A DNA stretch of 42,057 nucleotides from Sphaerochaetaceae bacterium (GTDB lineage Bacteria > Spirochaetota > Spirochaetia > Sphaerochaetales > Sphaerochaetaceae): contig JAILPZ010000058.1 in the NCBI GenBank assembly GCA_024699225.1, forward strand, positions 1 to 42,057, given 5' to 3'. Below, in pieces: positions 18,211-26,903 of the stretch. Made by a program: the position numbers and the translations under genes. How positions within the stretch are numbered: the stretch's first letter is position 1; every line of letters starts with the position of its first letter. A model generated the notes under the pieces. The model saw nothing but the letters and a program-made list of their open reading frames with translations. It made no database searches and had not been told where the DNA came from.

Positions 18211-18239
18211 AAAATAAGAAAGATTTTATTTATGGTCAA
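18211..18239 (-). promoter_or_regulatory. promoter of grpE
   Basis: TTGACC (18234-18239), 17 bases, TATTTT (18211-18216), directly after the stop codon of the coiled-coil gene. Confidence 0.6.
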
Positions 18240-18240
18240 G

Positions 18241-19377
18241 TCAGTCAAAGATAATCTCTTCATCCTGATTTACTTCAAGTTCTTCATAAACCTTCTTTTT
18301 TTCTTCCTTCTCTTCCTTTTCCTCTTCTTCAACTTCGTCGTGAGAAACAGGCTCAATTGAATGGAAGGTAAGACTTACATTTCCAATATGACCTACCAGC
18401 GGTTCTTCCGGTTCTTTAGGCTCTTCCGGAACTTCTGATTCTGCTTTTTCCTCTTTCTTAAGTACATCTGAGAATTTTTCAGAAAGAGATTCTACAGCAG
18501 CTGCAGTGGCTGCGGCAGCGCTTTCAGCTTCTTCCAGTGTTACTGCCTCTTTAGCCTCATCATACTGCTGCTGAAGTGTAGCAATGTCTGTTAAAAGTGT
18601 GTCTCTCTGGTTACTCAGCTCTTCAATTCTGGCAGCTACAAGCATCTGATCTGCACTCTTGTCTACGATTGAGTTCAAAACATCTCCACCGGTTGCAGCA
18701 AGTAGTTCAAAAGCCTTCTGGGCAGCCTCTGTCTTGATAGCCATCTCGGAGATGAGTTTTCTGGACTGTTCACTTGCATTATGGAAGGTCTCTTCCATTC
18801 TTTTAATAAGAATTCCAACATCTTCAGAACAGGCCTGACTGACGTTATCTACTGATACAGTAATATGGTCAATTGATTCTTTCTCAAGAGCCTTAACAGC
18901 TTCTTCATGAGCAGTAAGCTCTTCTTCCATCTTCTGCATCTCGGCCTTAAACTCTGCAATAGTCTGTCTTATGCTTTCCATCTCTTCTATATCTTTTTCA
19001 AGATGTGAAAGCTTATCGTCTGCAGAGCGTGTGAGCTTGGCAATAGCTGTCAGTGAGCTTTCATAAGTGGTCATGGCCTTTCCAAGCTTGCTGAAATCCT
19101 CATTGTAATTCTGAAGTTCCCTGATCTGTCCTGTCAGGGTCTGGATTTTTGAGTTTATGGCCGTATCTATGTTGGAGAATTTCATGTTTGCGTCAGCCAA
19201 TTCCTGGGTTCTGCTGACCTTCTCACTGTCCATTTCCTTCTTGTAGCCTTCAATCATGGCTTTTACAGTCTGGACACTGCGCTTTGTATTATCGGAGGCC
19301 CTTAAAATAAAGATTATAGCCAGCGTAACTGCAAACAATACAATCGGTAATCCTATAACAATATAATCGCTTGTCAT
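18241..19377 (-). CDS. membrane-anchored coiled-coil protein, SpiroCoCo-like
   Basis: A 378-residue protein. Residues 6-27 form one hydrophobic segment. About 28-300 is almost continuous heptad-type helix rich in Glu, Lys, Ala and Leu. The end is acidic and low in complexity (EVEEEEKEEKEEKKK). Such proteins are common in spirochetes (SpiroCoCo family) and are suspected to have a structural or cell-shape role, but no biochemical function is established. The first residues point to an inner-membrane anchor with a cytoplasmic rod. It overlaps the HAD gene by ATGA, so the two are coupled. It lies just upstream of grpE. Confidence 0.65.
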   Translation of the reverse strand: MTSDYIVIGLPIVLFAVTLAIIFILRASDNTKRSVQTVKAMIEGYKKEMDSEKVSRTQELADANMKFSNIDTAINSKIQTLTGQIRELQNYNEDFSKLGKAMTTYESSLTAIAKLTRSADDKLSHLEKDIEEMESIRQTIAEFKAEMQKMEEELTAHEEAVKALEKESIDHITVSVDNVSQACSEDVGILIKRMEETFHNASEQSRKLISEMAIKTEAAQKAFELLAATGGDVLNSIVDKSADQMLVAARIEELSNQRDTLLTDIATLQQQYDEAKEAVTLEEAESAAAATAAAVESLSEKFSDVLKKEEKAESEVPEEPKEPEEPLVGHIGNVSLTFHSIEPVSHDEVEEEEKEEKEEKKKVYEELEVNQDEEIIFD

Positions 19378-20093
19378 TTATTCTCCTCCGCATTTAACAC
19401 GTTCTCATCAAGCCATTTGGAAAAACCCTTCCAGTCTCTGAAAAAAGCCAGCGCCTTGGGAACCTTTTTGGCGTCTGTTTCGCTGCTGTTAACAAGAACT
19501 GCATCCATGCCGGCACCGGTAGCCCCAAGAACATCCTTTCTGTAGGAATCTCCTACGTAAAGAACCTCTTCCGCCTTAAGACCTGTTTTTTTCAGATAGG
19601 TTTCAAAACATCTCTTATCTGGTTTCAGATAGCCCGTATCATCACAGTTTAATATCACATCAAAGAGTTCTTTAACTCCCATCTGCTCAAGTTTATTAAA
19701 AAAAGGCCAGTCAGAAATAATTCCTGTCTGAAGTCCCTTCTCCCTGATTTTCTTAAGGGTGTCTATGGTCTCCGGCTGTCCCGGAAGTCTTTTATACTCA
19801 TTTTCAAGACGGCTGTAGTACCTCTCGTCAAGTTTAACTCTGGCCTCTGCAAGTTTGGTTTTTCTTTCACCTAAAACCTTCATGTACATGGCTGCTTCTC
19901 TCTGAGCAAAAGTCATGTCGGAAAGCCCGAGCTCCTCAAAACGTTCCTGGTTGTCCCTGAAAAGCTTTCTTACGCTTTTGTACTGTTTGGAAACCACAGG
20001 ATGATAGAAGATAATACGTGCCATAGCCTTTGTCATAAAGGTCTTGGGATACAGAGTTCCGTCTATATCAAAACAAATTGCCTTATACTTCAT
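19374..20093 (-). CDS. HAD-superfamily hydrolase
   Basis: A 239-residue phosphatase-type protein with the four HAD motifs: FDIDGT (8-13) with Asp9 and Asp11, GIISDWP, GYLKPDKRCFE with the conserved lysine, and LYVGDSYRKDVLGA. An alpha-helical cap lies between motifs I and II, as in YjjG/REG-2-type nucleotidases. Substrate unknown. The frame offers ATG at 20105 and at 20093. The second has GGGA six bases upstream and gives the start MKYKAICFDIDG, so it is chosen with moderate certainty. It sits 17-30 bases after der and overlaps the coiled-coil gene. Confidence 0.82.
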   Translation of the reverse strand: MKYKAICFDIDGTLYPKTFMTKAMARIIFYHPVVSKQYKSVRKLFRDNQERFEELGLSDMTFAQREAAMYMKVLGERKTKLAEARVKLDERYYSRLENEYKRLPGQPETIDTLKKIREKGLQTGIISDWPFFNKLEQMGVKELFDVILNCDDTGYLKPDKRCFETYLKKTGLKAEEVLYVGDSYRKDVLGATGAGMDAVLVNSSETDAKKVPKALAFFRDWKGFSKWLDENVLNAEENK

Positions 20094-20122
20094 GTTATTT
20101 CCCATTCTAACAGAAAGATCTT

Positions 20123-21688
20123 TTATTGTTGAGCCTTTCTTCTTGCTCCTGAACGTCCGCCACCACTTTTCCTGGCATTATAGTTACTTCTCGCCTGTTC
20201 CTTGGCTTTAGACTTGGCCTTAGCTCCAACCTTCTTTGCCTTTGGAGCTGCCTTAGCCTTTCCTCCGCTCTTCTGAACCTTGACTTTAGGTTTAACCTCC
20301 GCCCTTTCTTCTGCACTTCTGACCTTTGCATTCTGGCCGAGCATATGGTTACTGGTACTTCTCTCTCTTTCCCTCAAATCAACTTCCACAGGTACTGAAG
20401 AAAACCCAAGATCTTTTCTTATGCAGTTTTTCAGATACTGAACATAGACTGCAGGGAAATCCTTCTTTCTGTTTACAAAGAAGAGAAACTTTACAGGCTG
20501 AGCTGAAATCTGGGTTCCGTAGTAAACCTTAAAGTGCCCTGTAGTTCCGCGCGGAGGCTGATACTCTTCTCCCCAGGCAGCCAGAGCGTTATTAAGTGTT
20601 GCTGTATCTACTCTCTTTGAAAGCTGACGGTCAACCTTCAGTACCGTGTCTAATAGAGCTGCTATATTGGTAGCGTTTTTTGCGCTGATAAACTGAATGG
20701 GAGCAAAGTTAAGGATTGGAAACAAAAATCTTACCCTGTCCTCCAGAGCCTGCTCCTGATTGGCCATACCGCTTAAGAGATCTATCTTGTTCATGACTAT
20801 AACTACACCCTTGCCTCTTCTGACAATCAGGTTTGCTATCTTCTTATCCTGCTCGGCAAGTCCTTCTGCACTGTCTATTACCAGTAGTACTACATGAGCT
20901 TCATCTATTGTCTTTATGGCTCTGTTTACAGAATAGTACTCAACATCTTCTTCAACCTTAGCCTTTCTTCTGATTCCTGCTGTATCAAGAATCTCAAACT
21001 CTCTTCCCTTGTATGAGAAACCACCCTTAACAACATCCCTTGTTGTTCCGGCTATGGAAGAGACTATGGAAAGATCTTCTCCTGTAAGAAGGTTTGAAAG
21101 GGTGCTCTTTCCTGTATTTGGCTTTCCGAGAACTGCAAGCTTAAGAACATTTTTATTCTCTTCTTCCTCAAGTTCCCTGGCTTCTTCATCTTCTGCATCA
21201 TCCAGATCAAGAAGACCTAATAGAGCATCTTCAAGGCTGTCTATTCCAAGTCCGTGAGCAGAGCTTAAGCCTACAACACGCTGAAAACCGTATGAGAAGT
21301 AGTTCCAAATCAGATCTTCTCTGGTAAAATCATCTATCTTATTAACTGCGAGTATGGTTTTATCTGTATAGGGTCTGAGTTTTTCACAGAGCATCTGGTC
21401 TTCAGGAGTAACTTCCATGCAGTCCATAAGAAAAACTACTGCATCTGCTCCGTCGAGCAGTGAAAGACTCTTTTTGGAAACCAGATCATCCAAAGCTTCA
21501 AGATCAAGTTTAACTCCGCCACTGTCTGTAAGATTCACAGCATGGCCGCGTAAAATCCACTTCTCTGAGATGGGGTCTCTTGTAACTCCGGGTGTCGGAT
21601 CGGTGATGGCACGTCTTTTTCCGACCAGGCGGTTAAAAAGAGTGCTCTTACCTACATTTGGTCTGCCTATGATAACTACATTCTTCAT
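20123..21688 (-). CDS. der: GTPase Der (EngA), ribosome assembly
   Basis: A 521-residue double GTPase needed for 50S subunit maturation. The first G-domain has GRPNVGKST (8-16), DSGG (55-58, where DTGG is usual) and NKID (116-119). The second has GKPNTGKST (188-196), DTAGIR (235-240) and NKID (300-303). A KH-like domain follows. The last 70 residues form a basic Lys/Ala/Arg tail that typical Der proteins lack, perhaps for rRNA binding. There is no Shine-Dalgarno sequence. An extended -10 box sits six bases before the ATG. Confidence 0.95.
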   Translation of the reverse strand: MKNVVIIGRPNVGKSTLFNRLVGKRRAITDPTPGVTRDPISEKWILRGHAVNLTDSGGVKLDLEALDDLVSKKSLSLLDGADAVVFLMDCMEVTPEDQMLCEKLRPYTDKTILAVNKIDDFTREDLIWNYFSYGFQRVVGLSSAHGLGIDSLEDALLGLLDLDDAEDEEARELEEEENKNVLKLAVLGKPNTGKSTLSNLLTGEDLSIVSSIAGTTRDVVKGGFSYKGREFEILDTAGIRRKAKVEEDVEYYSVNRAIKTIDEAHVVLLVIDSAEGLAEQDKKIANLIVRRGKGVVIVMNKIDLLSGMANQEQALEDRVRFLFPILNFAPIQFISAKNATNIAALLDTVLKVDRQLSKRVDTATLNNALAAWGEEYQPPRGTTGHFKVYYGTQISAQPVKFLFFVNRKKDFPAVYVQYLKNCIRKDLGFSSVPVEVDLRERERSTSNHMLGQNAKVRSAEERAEVKPKVKVQKSGGKAKAAPKAKKVGAKAKSKAKEQARSNYNARKSGGGRSGARRKAQQ

Positions 21689-21694
21689 ACCAAG

Positions 21695-21703
21695 ATAGTA
21701 ACA
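21695..21703 (-). promoter_or_regulatory. extended -10 box of der, leaderless type
   Basis: TGT-TACTAT (21695-21703) ends six bases before the der ATG at 21688. The -35 (TTTAAG) is weak. Confidence 0.5.
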
Positions 21704-21737
21704 AATAAAATAAGTTTCTTAAATCACCTGAAAAGAA

Positions 21738-22667
21738 TTAGTCCTGAGAAAGGTAATTAAGGTCCACCATGCTTCCAAGAAGCTTCTCATATTCCATAGA
21801 TCCATACTTCTCAAACCCTGCACCATCGAAGAAAGTAAGTTCTCCAAAATAAAGTTTGTCTTCTATCACATACCAGTCTACATTCATGTATGGCTGTCCT
21901 TTTGCAAAGAACTCTGAGTACTTTAGCATTTCATCAAAAGGAAGTGGCTTCTCAATAGGATGGTCAGCTATAGGAATATCTCCCTGAGAAAGGTTTGTCA
22001 TGTTCCAGTCTATATCATAGTAAGTTTCAAAATGCTGACCAAAGCGGCCGGTATGTACCTGGATATACTTAACCTCTCCGTTAAAGCACATAACCTTGTA
22101 GTCTACAAGTCCAAGCTCTGAATCATTCTCCATGAACTTCTCGGCAATTATTTTTCTTTCCACATTCTTATAAGGCCATTCTCTGTATCTTGAAAAATAA
22201 TCTTCTTTAAGGCCTTTTTTAAGATTCTTATTAACCCTGGAAATATCGATTTTTGATTTATCCTTACAGATATACATGCCTGTTCCACTGTTGTGGTTGC
22301 ACTTAAGAACAAACTTATCCGGCAGCGTATCATACGGTATGTCTTCAGGCTTGTCCCATACCCCGAGAAGCGGAATGATTTTATCATAACCTATCAGATT
22401 TCCGACAAAGTCTTTTGCCTTGTATTTATCAACCATTGTTGAGTAGATTTCTTTTCTATTATGGAGCTTTAGCCACTGCAGTTTTTCACTGAACAGTGTG
22501 GGATTTTCAAGGTTTATTTCGTATCCAAAAATACTTTTATATAGCCTTTTTATGTACTGCTCATCCGGCATATCCTTATAAAAGCCAAACTTAGCATTCC
22601 TGAAGAATCTATAGTCCTTATTAAAAATGTATTTTATTCCATCTCTGAAAAGCTGAGTTAACCGCAT
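21738..22667 (-). CDS. TupA-like ATP-grasp protein
   Basis: A 309-residue protein resembling the TupA-type ATP-grasp family found in capsule and teichuronopeptide loci. Visible hallmarks are FSEKLQWLKLHNR and the ATP-grasp lysine in FVLKCNHNSGTG. Further on are IIAEKFM, DYKVMCFNGEVKYIQVHTGR and the acidic metal-site end FGELTFFDGAGFEKY. It may ligate an amino acid or modify a surface glycan; the substrate cannot be inferred. GGAG five bases before the ATG supports the start. It follows tlyA by 18 bases, so it is co-transcribed with rny-ymdB-tlyA although its role fits the glycan locus further right. Confidence 0.8.
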   Translation of the reverse strand: MRLTQLFRDGIKYIFNKDYRFFRNAKFGFYKDMPDEQYIKRLYKSIFGYEINLENPTLFSEKLQWLKLHNRKEIYSTMVDKYKAKDFVGNLIGYDKIIPLLGVWDKPEDIPYDTLPDKFVLKCNHNSGTGMYICKDKSKIDISRVNKNLKKGLKEDYFSRYREWPYKNVERKIIAEKFMENDSELGLVDYKVMCFNGEVKYIQVHTGRFGQHFETYYDIDWNMTNLSQGDIPIADHPIEKPLPFDEMLKYSEFFAKGQPYMNVDWYVIEDKLYFGELTFFDGAGFEKYGSMEYEKLLGSMVDLNYLSQD

Positions 22668-22685
22668 GGCCTCTCCTTTTTCCCT

Positions 22686-23462
22686 TCAACCTATGCATTT
22701 AGAAAGAAAAGCAGAGCAATCCAAAGCTCCCTTTCCTTTATCCTTTAATAAAGCCAGAAACTCTGTATTCCCCTTGTGTCCCTTAATTGGAGACACAACA
22801 GCATCAAAGATTCCCACGCCTTCACTATCCAGGTTTTCCCAAACTGATACGAGAGTCTCCTGCATAAGAGTCTCATCTTCAACAACTCCAAAGAAGTTTT
22901 CCTGCCAGCGCGGGACCTCAAACTGGGGTTTAATCAGGGCTATCATCCACCTCTGTGAAGTTAAATCAAGAACATGAGAAGCTGCTCCTTTGATTGAACG
23001 GAAAGACAGGTCTGCTACAGCAAAATCAGGAGCCGGTGTAAAATCAGAAACACTAAGATTCATAATATTACACTTTTCATGAACAACTGTACGCACATCT
23101 GAGCGGATCTTAAAGTCAAGAAGATTAAAGCCTACATCTACACAGTGAACAGCAGAAACACCGCGCTGAAGAAGACAGTCTGAGAACCCTCCCGTTGAAG
23201 AGCCTGCATCCAGAGCTACAAGACCTGATAAGGAAGGCAAGGTAAAACTATCCAAAGCCTTCTCAAGCTTAAAACCACCGCGGGAAACATATTTTGGATA
23301 GATAATCTCAACAACAGCAGAAGAATCAAAAGTCCTCTTACTATCCGTACAGAGCTCTCCATTAACGTAGACGTTACGGCAGATAATCAGTGCTGTGGCC
23401 TTGTCTTTATCAAGAGAACTGTCGTATTTCTGTAAAAGCTTTATTAACGGGAGCTTTGCCAT
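22686..23462 (-). CDS. tlyA: TlyA-family rRNA 2'-O-methyltransferase
   Basis: A 258-residue protein with an N-terminal S4-like RNA-binding part (about 1-60) and an FtsJ-type methyltransferase domain. Motifs: SRGGFKLEKAL (60-70), SAM-binding DAGSSTGGF (85-93), DLSFRS (151-156) and LIKPQFE (176-182), with GHKGNTEFL near the end. TlyA methylates the ribose of C1409 in 16S and/or C1920 in 23S rRNA; the name 'hemolysin' is historical. The ATG shares a base with the ymdB stop (TGATG), so the two are co-translated. Confidence 0.92.
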   Translation of the reverse strand: MAKLPLIKLLQKYDSSLDKDKATALIICRNVYVNGELCTDSKRTFDSSAVVEIIYPKYVSRGGFKLEKALDSFTLPSLSGLVALDAGSSTGGFSDCLLQRGVSAVHCVDVGFNLLDFKIRSDVRTVVHEKCNIMNLSVSDFTPAPDFAVADLSFRSIKGAASHVLDLTSQRWMIALIKPQFEVPRWQENFFGVVEDETLMQETLVSVWENLDSEGVGIFDAVVSPIKGHKGNTEFLALLKDKGKGALDCSAFLSKCIG

Positions 23463-24295
23463 CAGAGAACAATCCTTTCAATGGAAAGAGCCTTGCCGGT
23501 ACTTGTATCACTTGTAATACATACTCCGTGAATTACAGCCGGAGTCTCCGCAGCCTGAGCTTTAATTGGAAGCTGAGTCTTCTGCCTCTTTATAGCTAAA
23601 TCAACATCACAGCCTATTACACTCTCAGACGGACCGCACATACCTAAATCAGTAATAAAAGCAGTGTGATCCTTAAGAATTCTCTCGTCTGCAGTCTGTA
23701 CATGAATATGTGTTCCAACAACTGCAGTTACCTGAGAAGCTATGTGGAAAGCCAGAGCTTCTTTTTCCTCGCCGCTTTCTGCATGAATGTCTACAAAAAT
23801 CTGGCGCGCCTTTCCCTTAACCTGCCTGAGGCAGTCAGAAATACTCTTAAACGGATCTTCAGTGCTTGGCATGTTCACTCTTCCCTGAATGTTTATTACT
23901 GCAACACCTCCTGCAGCACTGACAGCAGAAGAACCCGGGACCATATAAGGTGAGTTAGAAGCAGACGGACTTCCTACTATGCAGTAACCGTGACCCGGAA
24001 CTGATGAAGAATAGTTTGCAGGTCTTAACAGACAGGCCTGTGAATCAAGAAAGGGGAAAATTTCATCCTGCTGCCAGATGTGGTTTCCTGAAGTAATAAC
24101 ATCCACACCGGCTTTGAACAGGAGATTCATATTATCAACAGAAATGCCAAATCCGCGACAGGCATTCTCACCGTTTGCTATAACAAAATCGGCGTGATAC
24201 TCCTTCCGTAGAGCCGGCAATTTCAAAAGAATGACCCCGCAGCCGGAATCAGAGTAAACATCTCCAAGCAACAGGGTCGTAAACTTATTTGGCAT
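23462..24295 (-). CDS. YmdB-family metallophosphoesterase
   Basis: A 277-residue phosphoesterase with the dinuclear metal ligands Asp12 (GDVYSDSG), Asn41/Glu43 (NGENA), Asn71-His72 (SGNHIW), His171 (DIHAES) and His196/His198 (GTHIHVQ). Bacillus YmdB hydrolyses 2',3'-cyclic nucleotides and affects biofilm and motility decisions, and there it also follows rny. Starts at GTG 24307 and ATG 24295 are possible. Both overlap the end of rny, and ATG 24295 matches the short N-terminus of the family. The rny-ymdB pairing is a conserved arrangement. Confidence 0.9.
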   Translation of the reverse strand: MPNKFTTLLLGDVYSDSGCGVILLKLPALRKEYHADFVIANGENACRGFGISVDNMNLLFKAGVDVITSGNHIWQQDEIFPFLDSQACLLRPANYSSSVPGHGYCIVGSPSASNSPYMVPGSSAVSAAGGVAVINIQGRVNMPSTEDPFKSISDCLRQVKGKARQIFVDIHAESGEEKEALAFHIASQVTAVVGTHIHVQTADERILKDHTAFITDLGMCGPSESVIGCDVDLAIKRQKTQLPIKAQAAETPAVIHGVCITSDTSTGKALSIERIVL

Positions 24296-25817
24296 ATTCA
24301 ACAGCACGCATCTCGCGGATGATTGTGACCTTGATGCGTCCGGGGTATCTGAGCTCAGCCTCTATGCGGCTGGCAATTCCCTTGGCTATCTCACGGGCCT
24401 TATCATCAGTGACAGTTTCTGCATTAACAAGAATTCTGAGTTCTCTTCCAGCCTGTACAGCAAATGCCTTATCAACACCTTCAAAGGAAACGGCTATCTC
24501 CTCAAGGCTTTCAAGACGCTTAATGTAGGTATCCAAAGTCTCTCTTCTTGCACCAGGACGGGCAGCACTGATAGCATCTGCAATCTGAACAATAATGCTT
24601 TCAACACAGATTGGATCCACATCTCCATGGTGGCTTTCAATTGCATTTACAACACGCGGGTCCTCACCGAGCTTTCTTGCAAGCTCAGCTCCAAGCTCAG
24701 CATGGTTAGCCTCACTTTCAGAAGCTATGCCCTTACCAATATCATGAAGCAGACCGCCTCTTCTGGCTATATCAACATTAGCTCCAACTTCAGCTGCAAT
24801 CATGCCTGCAATAACAGATACTTCACGGCTGTGGTTAAGAACATTCTGGCCATAACTTGTTCTGTAGAACAGTCTGCCAAGTGCTCTGATTGTCTCCTGA
24901 CTCATGTTTGTAAAGCCAAGATCAAAGACAACCTTCTCACCTTCTTCAGCTGCAATTCTGTTAACTTCTTTGGTGACCTTTGTGACAATCTCTTCAATTC
25001 TTGCCGGGTGGATTCTTCCATCCTGAACAAGACGTTCAAGAGCAACTCTTGCAATCTCCTTGCGAACCGGGTCGAAACATGAGATTACAACAGCCTCAGG
25101 AGTATCATCGATAATAATATCAACACCTGTGAGCGTCTCAAGAGCTCTGATGTTTCTGCCTTCACGACCAATGATACGGCCCTTCATTTCATCACTTGGG
25201 AGACTTACTGAACTGACTGTTATTTCTGAGCAAACATCTGTAGCAAGGCGCTGGATTGTAGAGACAACAATATCTCTGGCAACCTTGTCTGCCTTAGCCT
25301 GAGTTTCCTGCTCAATCTTGTTAATCAGGGCCATGCCGTCACGGCGGGCCTCATTCTCCATTCTTTCAAGGAGAATGTTCTTTGCTTCACCACTGGACAT
25401 GGAAGCAACTCTTTCAAGTTCCTTCTGCCAGTTCTCTTCCATCTGGGATACCGCTTTTTCGCGGCCATTGAGTTTTTCTTCTTTATCCAGTTGCAGAGCC
25501 TTGACAGAATCCAGTTCTTCCCTGGTCTTATCGAGGTTCTCTTCCTTCTGCTGCAGTCTACGCTCGTAGCGCTGAAGTTCGGACCGTCTTTCGCGGTCTT
25601 CCTTTTCCTGCTGAAGCTGTTCCTTCAGAAGTCTATCTCTACCCTCAAGCAGTATTTCCTTCTTTCTTGCCTCGGCTTCTTTAACAGCCTCCTGGCTAAG
25701 TCTGACGGCTTCCTGCTCTACTGAGGTAAGCTTAATTTTTCCATAAAGCCAGCGTCCAAGCCAGCCTAATCCTAAACAACACAGACAAAGAAGGATCAAT
25801 ACGATTACGGAAACCAT
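24285..25817 (-). CDS. rny: ribonuclease Y
   Basis: A 510-residue endoribonuclease that starts mRNA decay. Residues 4-24 are a membrane anchor, 35-170 a charged coiled coil, then a KH domain with GRIIGREGRNIR (213-224), then an HD domain with LLHDIGKG (356-363) and HHGD (396-399). All catalytic histidine/aspartate positions look intact. GGAGGG five bases before ATG 25817 and a near-consensus promoter support the start. It matters for this window because any cleaved nagB leader RNA could be its substrate, and because RicT and YmdB, both linked to RNase Y in Bacillus, are also encoded here. Confidence 0.96.
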   Translation of the reverse strand: MVSVIVLILLCLCCLGLGWLGRWLYGKIKLTSVEQEAVRLSQEAVKEAEARKKEILLEGRDRLLKEQLQQEKEDRERRSELQRYERRLQQKEENLDKTREELDSVKALQLDKEEKLNGREKAVSQMEENWQKELERVASMSSGEAKNILLERMENEARRDGMALINKIEQETQAKADKVARDIVVSTIQRLATDVCSEITVSSVSLPSDEMKGRIIGREGRNIRALETLTGVDIIIDDTPEAVVISCFDPVRKEIARVALERLVQDGRIHPARIEEIVTKVTKEVNRIAAEEGEKVVFDLGFTNMSQETIRALGRLFYRTSYGQNVLNHSREVSVIAGMIAAEVGANVDIARRGGLLHDIGKGIASESEANHAELGAELARKLGEDPRVVNAIESHHGDVDPICVESIIVQIADAISAARPGARRETLDTYIKRLESLEEIAVSFEGVDKAFAVQAGRELRILVNAETVTDDKAREIAKGIASRIEAELRYPGRIKVTIIREMRAVEYAK

Positions 25818-25839
25818 ACTTTCCCTCCTATATCAATAA

Positions 25840-25868
25840 AGGATAAGTAAATCAATGGCTGTTGTCAA
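25840..25868 (-). promoter_or_regulatory. promoter of rny-ymdB-tlyA
   Basis: A consensus TTGACA (25863-25868), 17 bases, then TATCCT (25840-25845). The leader is about 15-20 bases and carries GGAGGG. Confidence 0.75.
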
Positions 25869-25877
25869 CGATAGAAG

Positions 25878-26834
25878 TCAGAAACCAAAGGTCCATCCCA
25901 CCACACAGAAGCTCAAAAACAGAGAAACCATACTGACTAAAGAGGTCATGATTACAATCTGGTCCGCAAGCTCAGCATTTCCTCCCATCTGAAGGGCTAT
26001 ACTGTAGGAATTCACCGCGTTGGGTCCGGCAGCTATAACAGCTACAGCAGCAACAGCTTTTCCCGAGAGTCCGCATACAATAGCGAGAGGAATAAAAACC
26101 AGGGGCTGTATGACATTTCTGGCCACAACTGTCCATGTAAGGACTTTTGAATACTTCTTAAGTCCCTTGAAAGAAAAACCTGCTCCTATAACCAGCAAAG
26201 ATAAAGGTGTGGTCATGGATGCTATTTTCTTAAGTACATCTTTGTAAATCATGGATGGAATTGTTATACCGCTCAGGTTTATCAGAATTGCAAGGATAGT
26301 TCCGAAAATAAGTGGGTTCTTGAGCATTTTCAGAGTAGTAGTGCCGGCCTTTTTAAGAGCTGACTGAGTTTTAGGTCTGTCGCTGTAGTGTTCAAAAATG
26401 TATACAGCAAGAATGTTGTTTACAATAGATACAAACGGAATGAGGATGGCCATAATTCCAACATCATCTCCAAAAAACACTTTGGCAACTTCAAGTCCTA
26501 TAATTACATAGTTGCACTTAAATATTCCCTGAACTACAACGGGTATGATAGTTCTGTCTTTTTGCACCTTTGAAACAACAAACCAGCTGATTAAGAAAGA
26601 TGCAACAATTGTACCTACGCAGAACGCTACTCCTACAGGTTCAAAGGCTGCACGCAGGTCACACTCGTATATGTTACAGATAACCATAACAGGGATGAAA
26701 AAGAAGAAAACAATCTTGTTGAGCTTTACGGCAACATCTTCAGGAAGAAATCCTCTGGTTTTGAGAAAATAACCGAAGATCATGAATATAAACATAGGTG
26801 CTATGGCATTAAATGAGATTATGACTATTTCCAT
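25878..26834 (-). CDS. AEC-family transporter (auxin efflux carrier-like permease)
   Basis: A 318-residue inner-membrane protein with about ten hydrophobic segments in two halves. It shows family patterns such as AIAPMFIFMIFGYFLK near the start, LKNPLIFGTILAILINLSG in the middle, TTPLSLLVIGAGFS and RNVIQPLVFIPLA. Bacterial AEC proteins export or exchange small organic acids such as malate; the substrate here is unknown. No Shine-Dalgarno sequence is visible. A TAAACT box (26842-26847) lies seven bases before the ATG, so this is another possible leaderless gene. It is divergent from the following glycosyltransferase. Confidence 0.88.
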   Translation of the reverse strand: MEIVIISFNAIAPMFIFMIFGYFLKTRGFLPEDVAVKLNKIVFFFFIPVMVICNIYECDLRAAFEPVGVAFCVGTIVASFLISWFVVSKVQKDRTIIPVVVQGIFKCNYVIIGLEVAKVFFGDDVGIMAILIPFVSIVNNILAVYIFEHYSDRPKTQSALKKAGTTTLKMLKNPLIFGTILAILINLSGITIPSMIYKDVLKKIASMTTPLSLLVIGAGFSFKGLKKYSKVLTWTVVARNVIQPLVFIPLAIVCGLSGKAVAAVAVIAAGPNAVNSYSIALQMGGNAELADQIVIMTSLVSMVSLFLSFCVVGWTFGF

Positions 26835-26841
26835 GTGCTGA

Positions 26842-26847
26842 AGTTTA
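26842..26847 (-). promoter_or_regulatory. -10-like box of the AEC gene, leaderless type
   Basis: TAAACT ends seven bases before the ATG at 26834. The -35 is poor, so confidence is low. Confidence 0.3.
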
Positions 26848-26888
26848 CAACCAAAAAATGTTTAGTTCTACTGAAAAAGGCCAGGTTG

Positions 26889-26897
26889 TGGTAAAAT
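26889..26897 (+). promoter_or_regulatory. extended -10 box of the glycosyltransferase gene, leaderless type
   Basis: TGG-TAAAAT (26889-26897) ends six bases before the ATG at 26904. The intervening AAGGAC could also act as a very close ribosome-binding site. Confidence 0.45.
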
Positions 26898-26903
26898 AAG
26901 GAC

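Noticed and set aside
17493-18240. CIRCE heat-shock operator before grpE or dnaK
   Set aside because: No TTAGCACTC-like inverted repeat is present in either gap.
24627-25082. Open frame of 151 codons on the plus strand
   Set aside because: Lies wholly inside rny on the other strand; rny has intact KH and HD domains, so this is a shadow.
26835-26903. Mobile element boundary at the start of the glycan region
   Set aside because: No terminal inverted repeats, transposase, integrase or tRNA attachment site is visible.
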